Positions 1 through 5,534 of a stretch of 25,456 bases of DNA are shown one piece after another. Position numbers and translations under genes: made by a program. Below the pieces are notes generated by a model that ran no database searches, was not told the origin of the DNA, and saw nothing but the letters and a program-made list of their open reading frames with translations. This stretch comes from DASYRM01 sp035646375. Its GTDB lineage: Bacteria > Acidobacteriota > Vicinamibacteria > Vicinamibacterales > UBA2999. The DNA is taken from contig DASRPM010000105.1 of assembly GCA_035646375.1 (NCBI GenBank), positions 1-25,456 on the forward strand, given 5' to 3'. Each line of letters opens with the position of its first letter. The first letter of the stretch is position 1.

Positions 1-841
1 GAGCCGGCACCGGAAACCCGGCGGTCACCAGGTAATAGAGCAACACCCCGAGCGCGTAGATGTCGGTCTGCACGCTGGCCGGCGCGTCGCGGAACATCTC
101 AGGCGCGAGATACAGCGGTGTGCCGGCGCCGGCGCCGCCCACCGCGTCCGCGATCAGCTGGCCGGCGCCGAAGTCCATCAGCACCACGCGGCCCTTGGGC
201 TCGCGGATCACGTTCTGCGCCTTGACGTCGCGGTGCACCAGGCCCGCGTCGTGGACGGCCGACAGCGCGCTGCACAGCTCCTGGCCGATCACGGCGGCCT
301 CTTCGGCGCTGAGCAAACCCTGGAATGCGACGAGGTCGTCGAGCCGCTGGCCCTGGACGAACTCCATCCAGAACCCGATGCGGTTCTGCTGCAGGTCGGC
401 GCCGTGCACGGTCACCACGTTCGGGTGGCGCACCTTGACGAGCACGCGCGCTTCGTCGAGCAGCTTCGTCGGCGCGACGCGATCGCTCAGCTCCTCGCGG
501 AGGAGCTTGAGCGCCACCGGGTGATCGAGCCAGGTGTCACGGGCGTGGAAGACCTCACCGTACGATCCCTCGCCCACTTTGCGAACGAGCTGGAGGTGTC
601 CCCACTGTCCGAGTTCTCCCAGGCCGGCTCCGCCCGCGCCCGCACGCGGCGAGGGCACCGGCCCGGTCTCCTCGGTGTCGGGGGACGTGCGATGCACGTC
701 GGCCACGCCGGCGACGGTCTTGAGGTGCGCGAGCAGGCGCAGGATGTCTGGATCGGCGTTGGCTTCGAGCGCCGCCCAGTCGATGTCGTCGCCGTCGGCG
801 ACTGAATCGATCAGCTCGTCGAGATGCGGATCAGCGCTCAT
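1..841 (-). CDS. Serine/threonine protein kinase, N-terminal part (runs off the left edge)
   Basis: Reading the minus strand from ATG at 841 gives 280 codons open to the window edge, so the C-terminus is missing. A roughly 80-residue acidic N-terminal extension precedes a Hanks-type kinase domain: glycine loop GEGSYGEVF (about 90-98), ALKLL with the ATP-binding lysine at 112, helix-C glutamate near 130, catalytic loop HRDVKAQN (203-210), DFG at 223-225 and GTPLYLAPE (240-248). All core catalytic residues are present, so the enzyme should be active. The start codon lies inside the 3' end of the upstream sigma-factor gene (11-nt overlap), with GAGG about 8 nt before it, suggesting translational coupling. 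Inference: the kinase phosphorylates the sigma factor or a related partner. A transmembrane segment or sensor domain, common in this family, would lie outside the window. Confidence 0.95.
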   Translation of the reverse strand, partial: MSADPHLDELIDSVADGDDIDWAALEANADPDILRLLAHLKTVAGVADVHRTSPDTEETGPVPSPRAGAGGAGLGELGQWGHLQLVRKVGEGSYGEVFHARDTWLDHPVALKLLREELSDRVAPTKLLDEARVLVKVRHPNVVTVHGADLQQNRIGFWMEFVQGQRLDDLVAFQGLLSAEEAAVIGQELCSALSAVHDAGLVHRDVKAQNVIREPKGRVVLMDFGAGQLIADAVGGAGAGTPLYLAPEMFRDAPASVQTDIYALGVLLYYLVTAGFPVPA

Positions 842-1469
842 GCTGCATGGCCTCGATGAGGCGGGCCAAGGCACGCGTCACCGCCATGCGCGCGGCGTTC
901 GCGTTCGGCTTCCCGAGCGCGATCGCCACTTCCTCATAGCTCTGTTGCAGCTCGATCCGCGCCACGATGGCGTCACGGTCCGTCGGCTTGAGCGTCTTGA
1001 GCGCGTTCTCGTAGCGGTCGAACCCCTGCTTGCCGATCGCCTGCTCGAGCGGCGACGGCGCCAGGTCCGGCATTTCTTCCGGCAGTTCGTCCACGCCGGG
1101 ACGGTTGCTGACCTTCCGCACCTCGTCGTAGATGCGGTTCTGCACCGCCTCGCGCAGGTAGGACTGCAGCGCGCCCGGGTGCCGAGCCTCGAACGACTCG
1201 AGCCTGGGCAGCGCCCGCATCACCGCGTCCTGCACCAGGTCCTGCGTGTCGGTCAGACTGCGCGCCCACTGCGGCAGCCGTCCGCGGGCCCACTTCCTCA
1301 GCTGGGGCAGGGAACGCTCGACGAGCAGATCTCGGGCTCTGGCGTCTCCCCGGCGGAACTGCTCGAGCAGCTCGAGAGTGCCGGTGAGCCCCGCGGTTTC
1401 GGACAGGGGGGGCTTGTCCGTGGGCGCCATCGTCTTTTTCAGTGCAAATGAGGAGTTAGTACGCGACAT
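831..1469 (-). CDS. ECF-like RNA polymerase sigma factor
   Basis: The 212-residue product starts at ATG 1469, which has AGGGGG about 7 nt upstream; an in-frame TTG at 1490 is less likely. A region-2-like segment includes DTQDLVQDAVMRAL, the helix that binds core polymerase and the -10 element. A region-4 segment with LKPTDRDAIVARIELQQSYEEVAIALGKP-type sequence forms the -35-binding helix-turn-helix, here split as LKPTDRDAIVARIELQQ followed by YEEVAIALGKP. No anti-sigma gene is adjacent; instead the gene overlaps a Ser/Thr kinase. Known precedent: some ECF groups, such as those near PknT/EcfP in Vibrio, are activated by threonine phosphorylation. Inference: this pair is a kinase-controlled sigma switch. 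The first 25 residues are basic and poorly structured. Confidence 0.92.
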   Translation of the reverse strand: MSRTNSSFALKKTMAPTDKPPLSETAGLTGTLELLEQFRRGDARARDLLVERSLPQLRKWARGRLPQWARSLTDTQDLVQDAVMRALPRLESFEARHPGALQSYLREAVQNRIYDEVRKVSNRPGVDELPEEMPDLAPSPLEQAIGKQGFDRYENALKTLKPTDRDAIVARIELQQSYEEVAIALGKPNANAARMAVTRALARLIEAMQHER

Positions 1470-1562
1470 GGTAGTCCCCCTGCTCGTCAAAGGCTATTAG
1501 CTCTGCCGTATGTCACCTGCCGCTGGGTCCGGCTGTACAGACTCAACGTTGGCGCCGAAGAA

Positions 1563-1578
1563 ACCGCACATGTGCGGT
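1563..1578. promoter_or_regulatory. 16-bp perfect palindrome, candidate operator
   Basis: ACCGCACATGTGCGGT is a perfect dyad located 41 bp before the start of the small exported protein gene at 1620 and about 95 bp upstream of the divergent sigma-factor gene. Its position between two divergent starts fits a dimeric regulator site. No matching regulator can be named from the window. Confidence 0.4.
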
Positions 1579-1619
1579 GCTGCGCAGCGTCCCGTTACGT
1601 AGGGTGGAGGGACAAGCAA

Positions 1620-2012
1620 ATGACGAATCGAATGACTCGCAGAGGGATGCTGGCGGTGTTCGGACTGGCGCTGGTGGGACTCGTGGCTGCGGCCCCGGGC
1701 GATGCCAGCGTGGATACGGAACGGACCATCCAGCTGACGTTCAGCAAGCCGATCTCGCTTCCGGGCGTGACCCTGGGCGCGGGCACCTACATCTTCGAGC
1801 GCGCCGCACCCCTGTCGGCCATCGAAGTCGTGCGGGTGTCGAGCCGGGACCGCCGCTTCGTCTACTACATGGGCTTCACCGAGCTCGTGGAGAAGCCGCG
1901 CGGCAACGCATCGCCGATTGCTTTCGGCGAGGCGCCGGCAGGAGCGGCAGTGCCCGTCCGGGCGTGGTATCCCGAGGGGACGTCGACCGGTCACCGTTTC
2001 CTGTATCGGTGA
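1620..2012 (+). CDS. Small exported protein of unknown function
   Basis: The product has 130 residues, beginning at ATG 1620 with GGAGGG about 8 nt upstream; a GTG at 1572 is rejected because it has no ribosome-binding site and would precede a poorly supported leader. The N-terminus MTNRMTRRGMLAVFGLALVG reads as a basic n-region, hydrophobic core and an APGDAS cleavage zone. The mature part contains FSKPISLPGVTLGAGTYIFE, a pattern I recall from many uncharacterised acidobacterial exported proteins in which a beta-rich fold follows LPG-TL-AGTY. No catalytic motif is visible. It is transcribed alone, divergent from the sigma-factor gene and convergent with the DUF3500 gene, with a strong hairpin after its stop codon. 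Confidence 0.85.
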   Translation: MTNRMTRRGMLAVFGLALVGLVAAAPGDASVDTERTIQLTFSKPISLPGVTLGAGTYIFERAAPLSAIEVVRVSSRDRRFVYYMGFTELVEKPRGNASPIAFGEAPAGAAVPVRAWYPEGTSTGHRFLYR

Positions 2013-2028
2013 GCCCCGGTCCATGGTG

Positions 2029-2062
2029 GGCTCCCGGCTCTCTTGGCGGAGAGCCGGGAGCA
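2029..2062. terminator. 13-bp perfect hairpin between convergent genes
   Basis: GCTCCCGGCTCTC (2030-2042) pairs perfectly with GAGAGCCGGGAGC (2049-2061) around a 6-nt loop. It sits 17 bp after one stop codon and 23 bp before the convergent one, fitting a bidirectional terminator, although no T-run follows on either strand. Each arm consists of two 7-bp units (GGCTCCC, GGCTCTC), linking it to the heptad arrays elsewhere in the window. Confidence 0.6.
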
Positions 2063-2084
2063 TGACTACCGCACGAGTCCCCTG

Positions 2085-3155
2085 TCAGTGCGCGACGGAC
2101 GCGACGTGCTCGCGCAGCAGGTCGCGGCCGAAGTCGTTGGTGAAGTCGCGCCAGACCGAGTGGATGTGGTTGCCGTTGTTCTGCGAGTTGTCGTACTCGA
2201 TGAGGAACGTCGGCCCCTGAATCCGGTAGTAGTGCTTCTTGCCCCGCTCGGCCTCCCCGGCCCACGCGAAGGCAATCTTCTCGAGCCCGGCCTTCTTCAA
2301 CCGCGCCATGCGGTCGGCCGCGATGTCGTCGGCCATGGCCCCCACGTAGACGTCCACCACCTTCATCAGCTGCTCGCGCTGCCGCGCCGTGAGTTTCGCG
2401 GCCTCGATGCCCACGGGCGAGAGCGGCGTGATGTCGAGGCGGTTGCTGGTGACGATGTCGTTCGGGGCCACCTCGGTGATCACGGCCTGCGTGCGCTGCG
2501 AGGCGTCGAGCGCCATCAGCAGCTCGCGCGCCGTGTCCTCCTGCGCAGCGAGAATCCGCGTGCCCTTGGTGGGGCCTTCGCGCACTTCCGCCGGATTGGA
2601 TCCGAACATCGACGGCGAGGTGGCGATGACGTTGCCGTTCGCCATGGTGAAGTGGAGCGACACGTGGTGGCCTTCCACACGCCATCCCCACGGCGTCTTG
2701 GCGGACGGCGTGCCGAACACCGAGAAGAAGTAGCGCACCGGGTCGCGCCCGAAGCCCTCGGCCTGCCGATTGGCCTCGCGTTCGCGGCGTTCGAGCCCGC
2801 CGAGGAGCGTCTCGAGCTCCATGATGGCGGTGGCGGTCATGTAGCCGCGCTGGCTGAGGCCGGCCTTCAGCAGCGTGTGCGCGAGCGCCCGCTGCGGCTC
2901 GGTCATGTCCTTCACCGTGAGCCCCTTTCGCGGGAAGCCTTCGGTGGGAATGAAGTGCCAGCGCTTCCGCTCGTCGGCTTCGAACGGGAACACCGCCTGC
3001 TGGCGCTGGTCCGGCGTCAGGCCTGCGAGGAACGCGTTGGCGGCGGTGACCATCGCGCTCGACGAGCGCTCGGCGGCGACCATGGCGCCGGCGCCAGCCA
3101 GGAGCACGCACGCGAGGGAGAGCAGGAAGCGTGGAGAGCGGACGAGCTGACGCAT
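2085..3155 (-). CDS. DUF3500 family exported protein
   Basis: The 356-residue product begins at ATG 3155 with a strong GGAGGAG 3 nt upstream. Residues 1-28 form a Sec signal peptide (RSPRFLLSLACVLLAGAGAM, then VAAE). The rest matches my recall of DUF3500: a helical N-terminal half (FLAGLTPDQRQQAVFPF, then the RKRWHFIPT and QRGY segments), then WGWRVEGHHVSLHF and a C-terminal region with YYRIQGPTFLIEYDN, NGNHIHSVWRD and FGRDLLREH. The histidine- and aspartate-rich conserved motifs hint at a metal or small-molecule site, but the biochemical role of the family is unknown to me. The gene lies downstream of the HEAT-repeat gene on the same strand with a 68-bp gap containing its own promoter-like box, so it is probably transcribed independently. 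Confidence 0.9.
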   Translation of the reverse strand: MRQLVRSPRFLLSLACVLLAGAGAMVAAERSSSAMVTAANAFLAGLTPDQRQQAVFPFEADERKRWHFIPTEGFPRKGLTVKDMTEPQRALAHTLLKAGLSQRGYMTATAIMELETLLGGLERREREANRQAEGFGRDPVRYFFSVFGTPSAKTPWGWRVEGHHVSLHFTMANGNVIATSPSMFGSNPAEVREGPTKGTRILAAQEDTARELLMALDASQRTQAVITEVAPNDIVTSNRLDITPLSPVGIEAAKLTARQREQLMKVVDVYVGAMADDIAADRMARLKKAGLEKIAFAWAGEAERGKKHYYRIQGPTFLIEYDNSQNNGNHIHSVWRDFTNDFGRDLLREHVASVAH

Positions 3156-3158
3156 GAC

Positions 3159-3177
3159 TCCTCCAATATGTGGAGGA
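3159..3177 (-). promoter_or_regulatory. Hairpin covering the DUF3500 ribosome-binding site
   Basis: On the minus strand TCCTCCA (3177-3171) and TGGAGGA (3165-3159) pair perfectly around a 5-nt loop, and the second arm is the Shine-Dalgarno sequence. If the promoter-like TAGAAT at 3183-3178 is the real -10 box, transcription would begin near 3171 and the first arm would not be in the RNA; in that case the dyad may be a DNA operator instead. Confidence 0.4.
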
Positions 3178-3183
3178 ATTCTA
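3178..3183 (-). promoter_or_regulatory. Possible -10 box of the DUF3500 gene
   Basis: TAGAAT on the minus strand, followed by TCC, lies 22 nt before the ATG at 3155. The same 9-mer TAGAATTCC occurs upstream of the glutathione peroxidase gene at 4136-4144, also next to a copy of the CGCCTTCGCGCTT repeat. No convincing -35 box is visible. Confidence 0.35.
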
Positions 3184-3217
3184 CCCGCCTTCGCGCTTCG
3201 CGCTACGGCGGGGCAGG
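3184..3217. repeat. Intergenic palindromic repeat, CGCCTTCGCGCTT family, copy 1
   Basis: The element begins CCCGCCTTCGCGCTT and ends CGGCGGGGCAGG. CCCGCC and GGCGGG form the outer arms and GCGC repeats an inner stem. A second copy is at 4087-4116. Both lie just upstream of TAGAATTCC boxes, on opposite strands. Confidence 0.55.
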
Positions 3218-3223
3218 CAGCCT

Positions 3224-4039
3224 TCAACGGCTGCGGAGTACCTCTTCGAAAAAGGCCAGCGCCCGCGGGTCCTGCGACTGTCCGAGCCAGAACATCGCCT
3301 GTTTCCGGACGTCGGGGTTGCGGTTGTTCCGGGCCACGTCGATGAGCCGTGGGACCGCCTCGGCCCTGGGAAGCTGACTGAGCGCGAACACCGCCTGGCG
3401 CTTCACCTGTGTGTCGGGATCTTTCTCGATGGCGTCGGTGATCGTGCCCGCCGCCCTGTCGCCCGCGCGCTGACTGATCCAGAAGAGCGCCGACGATCGC
3501 ACCTGGCGGTCGCGTCCCTCGCGCGCGATGGCGATCAGCCGATCGACGGCGCCGGCGTCGCCGTGCAGCGCGATTGCGAGCACCGCTCCGTCGGCCACGC
3601 GCCGCGCCGTCTCGCCGCGCGTGAACGTGCCAAGCCACTCGAGGCTTGCCGCCGGTGTCACGTTGGTGAGCCAGTGGAGCTTCAACCCGCCGAGATCGAG
3701 GGCGCAATCGGGGGCGGCGATCTGGATGCGTCCTACCGCGCGCTCCTCCACGCGGTAGAGCACGAAGAGCTCCGAGGAGCCTTCGAGCCGGACGGGCGTG
3801 ACGCGCTGACCGCCTTTCCGGGAATCCCAGCAGCCGTCGCCGCTGCTGCGCTCGCGACCGCGCACGGCATAGCCGATCCAGGCCGGCCCGGCGGCGTCGC
3901 GCATGATGGCCGCGAATTCGCGTTCGAGCACCCCGGTAACCGTTCGCTGCTCGATCGTGCCGTCCACGATTGACGGCGTCTGTGCGGCCGCCGTCGCCGC
4001 CAGTGTCAGCAGCGCCGCGGCGATTCGAATCGCATGCAT
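3224..4039 (-). CDS. Exported HEAT-repeat protein
   Basis: The 271-residue product starts at ATG 4039, preceded by GGGAGG at a 6-nt spacing. MHAIRIAAALLTLAATAAAQ is a clear signal peptide. Residues 20-150 have no recognised domain but include a serine-rich loop and a cysteine pair (DGCWDSRKGG and APDCAL) that could form a disulphide outside the cytoplasm. From about 150 onward come consecutive HEAT-type helical repeats: AVDRLIAIAREGRDRQVRSS, then ALFWISQRAGDRAAGTITDA, then QVKRQAVFALSQLPRAEAVP, then PDVRKQAMFWLGQSQDPRAL. HEAT arrays bind proteins, so a periplasmic scaffold role is inferred; no enzyme motif is seen. A short hairpin (3217-3234) overlaps its stop codon. Confidence 0.88.
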   Translation of the reverse strand: MHAIRIAAALLTLAATAAAQTPSIVDGTIEQRTVTGVLEREFAAIMRDAAGPAWIGYAVRGRERSSGDGCWDSRKGGQRVTPVRLEGSSELFVLYRVEERAVGRIQIAAPDCALDLGGLKLHWLTNVTPAASLEWLGTFTRGETARRVADGAVLAIALHGDAGAVDRLIAIAREGRDRQVRSSALFWISQRAGDRAAGTITDAIEKDPDTQVKRQAVFALSQLPRAEAVPRLIDVARNNRNPDVRKQAMFWLGQSQDPRALAFFEEVLRSR

Positions 4040-4086
4040 GGCATGCCTCCCGTGCTGCTTAGACGGGGTAGTGTCCGCGCGGTTGG

Positions 4087-4116
4087 CCCGCCTTCGCGCT
4101 TTGCGCTTCGGCGCGG
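4087..4116. repeat. Intergenic palindromic repeat, CGCCTTCGCGCTT family, copy 2
   Basis: CCCGCCTTCGCGCTT followed by a variant TGCGCTTCGGCGCGG matches the 3184-3217 element over most of its length. It lies in the divergent gap between the HEAT-repeat and glutathione peroxidase genes. Confidence 0.5.
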
Positions 4117-4135
4117 CTTCAGGCCCGCCTGGCGA

Positions 4136-4141
4136 TAGAAT
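4136..4141 (+). promoter_or_regulatory. Possible -10 box of the glutathione peroxidase gene
   Basis: TAGAAT lies 21 nt before the ATG at 4163, with a strong GGGAGG ribosome-binding site (4152-4157) between them. No clear -35 hexamer is found 16-18 bp upstream. Confidence 0.4.
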
Positions 4142-4162
4142 TCCACGCACAGGGAGGCGCCC

Positions 4163-4714
4163 ATGCGTGTGACTCGTTTCGCCGTCGCGGTCCTGCTTGC
4201 GAGCGCCACGTTCGTGTGGCCCGCGAGCGCGCAGCAGCCGTCGTCGTTCTACGACCTCAAGACGCTCGGCCTCGAAGGCACGCCCGGGAACCTCGCCCAG
4301 TACAAGGGCAAGGTGAGCCTGGTGGTGAACGTCGCCAGCAAGTGCGGGTACACGCCGCAGTACGAAGGGCTCGAGAAGCTCCAGCGGGAGATGAAGAGCA
4401 AGGGGTTCAACGTGCTGGGCTTTCCGAGCAACGACTTCGGCGGCCAGGAGCCGGGCACGGCCCAGGAGATCGCCACCTTCTGCAGGCTGACCTACGACGT
4501 CACCTTCCCCCTGTTCGAGAAGGTCGTCACCCGGAAGGGCGCGGGGCAGTCGCCGATCTACGCCTTCCTCGGCGCCTCGGGGCAGCTCCCGGCCTGGAAC
4601 TTCAGCAAGTACGTCGTCGACAAGCAGGGGAAGGTGGTGGCGTTCTTCCCGAGCGAGGTCACGCCCGAGGACCCGGCCCTGCGCGCCGCCATCGCCAAGG
4701 CCATGGGTTCGTAG
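4163..4714 (+). CDS. Exported thioredoxin-type glutathione peroxidase
   Basis: The 183-residue product starts with signal peptide MRVTRFAVAVLLASATFVWP ending ASAQ, so it should act in the periplasm, reducing hydroperoxides. The peroxidatic cysteine is Cys61 in ASKCGYTPQY, a cysteine rather than selenocysteine form. Other active-site positions are Gln in FPSNDFGGQEPG and Trp in PAWNFSKYVV, giving the Cys-Gln-Trp set. The usual FPCNQF motif is FPSNDF here, so that cysteine is lost; a possible resolving cysteine remains in ATFCRLTYDVTFP, consistent with a two-cysteine, thioredoxin-dependent mechanism known for bacterial members. It is transcribed alone, divergent from the HEAT-repeat gene. A hairpin overlaps its stop codon. 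Confidence 0.93.
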   Translation: MRVTRFAVAVLLASATFVWPASAQQPSSFYDLKTLGLEGTPGNLAQYKGKVSLVVNVASKCGYTPQYEGLEKLQREMKSKGFNVLGFPSNDFGGQEPGTAQEIATFCRLTYDVTFPLFEKVVTRKGAGQSPIYAFLGASGQLPAWNFSKYVVDKQGKVVAFFPSEVTPEDPALRAAIAKAMGS

Positions 4715-4773
4715 GGGCCGCCTTCAGGCGGCCCCTGCCACCTCGGGCCGGCTAAAGCCGGCCCCCACGTACG
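4713..4773. repeat. Paired GC hairpins after the peroxidase gene (terminator-like repeat)
   Basis: GGGGCCGCC (4714-4722) pairs with GGCGGCCCC (4727-4735) around TTCA, starting inside the stop codon. A second stem, GGGCCGGC (4745-4752) with GCCGGCCC (4757-4764) around TAAA, is followed by CCCACGTACG. The same two-hairpin arrangement with a nearly identical second hairpin and tail recurs at 14472-14533. It probably ends transcription and is a dispersed repeat. Confidence 0.65.
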
Positions 4774-4780
4774 GATTTGA

Positions 4781-4814
4781 CTGAACGTCGTTTAGAATAC
4801 TGAACGGCGTTCAG
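4781..4814. promoter_or_regulatory. Tandem TetR operator sites
   Basis: CTGAACGTCGTTTAG (4781-4795) and CTGAACGGCGTTCAG (4800-4814) are two copies of one 15-bp dyad; the second is perfect about its central base and the first has one mismatch. Their centres are 19 bp apart and the second ends 2 bp before the TetR start codon. They flank and overlap TAGAAT (4793-4798), a likely -10 box. Autorepression of the regulator and efflux operon is inferred. Confidence 0.75.
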
Positions 4815-4816
4815 TC

Positions 4817-5506
4817 ATGACACTTGAAGCGCGGCCGAAGGGCCGTCAGGCCCGCCTGCTCGCAGCCCGCGAAACGACGCGCCGCGCCATTCTCGACGCG
4901 GCCCTCGACCTCTTCATCTCCCACGGCTATGGGCAGGTGTCGATTCGCAACATCGCGGCACGTGTGGAGTACAGCCCGGGCGCGATTTACGGCTACTTCG
5001 CCTCGAAGGACGAGATCTTCTACGCCCTCGCCGAAGAGGGGCTACGCGACCTCGGCGCCCGCGAGCTCGCCGACGCGCCGAGCGCCGACGCCATCGAAGA
5101 CGTACGCGCCTCGGCGTGGCGCCTGTACGAGTTCAGCAAGGAGCAGCCGCAGTACTTCGCGCTGGTGTTCCTCGATCGGCACGTGCCGCGTGTGAGCCGC
5201 GAGTACGAGCGCTTCGCGTTCATCTCCGAGATGCGCAGCCGCGCGCTGGCGCGCGTGGAGCGCTGCATCGCCGAAGGGCTGTTCCCGGAGACCACGTACG
5301 GCGAGGTGGCGCTGCGGCTGCTGTGGGCGCCCGTCGTCGGCTTCGCGGCGCTGCGGCTGTCGCACCGCATTCCGGAGGGCGTGGAGATCGACCCGCTGGT
5401 GCGCGACGCGATCGAGACGACGATCGCCGGCATCCGCGCGGGCGCCCCGCGGCATGCGCGGCCCGCCGACGCCGACGCCGCCCTCCGCGCGGCGCGCACG
5501 GCCTGA
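4817..5506 (+). CDS. TetR/AcrR family transcriptional regulator
   Basis: The 229-residue product has the family's N-terminal DNA-binding domain: TTRRAILDAALDLFISHGYG, then QVSIRNIAARVEYSPGAIYG with the YFASKDEIFYALAEEGL segment, covering about residues 19-70. The C-terminal part (about 75-210) is a helical ligand-binding and dimerisation region with no specific signature I recognise, ending in an alanine- and arginine-rich tail. ATG 4817 is the only plausible start ahead of the helix-turn-helix; no Shine-Dalgarno sequence precedes it because the operator dyad abuts the start, so the mRNA may have a very short leader. It is followed after 28 bp by the efflux adaptor, so it most likely represses its own operon until an efflux substrate binds. 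Confidence 0.95.
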   Translation: MTLEARPKGRQARLLAARETTRRAILDAALDLFISHGYGQVSIRNIAARVEYSPGAIYGYFASKDEIFYALAEEGLRDLGARELADAPSADAIEDVRASAWRLYEFSKEQPQYFALVFLDRHVPRVSREYERFAFISEMRSRALARVERCIAEGLFPETTYGEVALRLLWAPVVGFAALRLSHRIPEGVEIDPLVRDAIETTIAGIRAGAPRHARPADADAALRAARTA

Positions 5507-5534
5507 CCTTTCACGATCGCAGGAGCCCTGGTTC

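Noticed and set aside
4777..4798. TTGACT with TAGAAT as a sigma-70 promoter of the TetR gene
   Set aside because: The spacer is only 10 bp, too short for a -35/-10 pair, although TAGAAT alone may be the -10 box.
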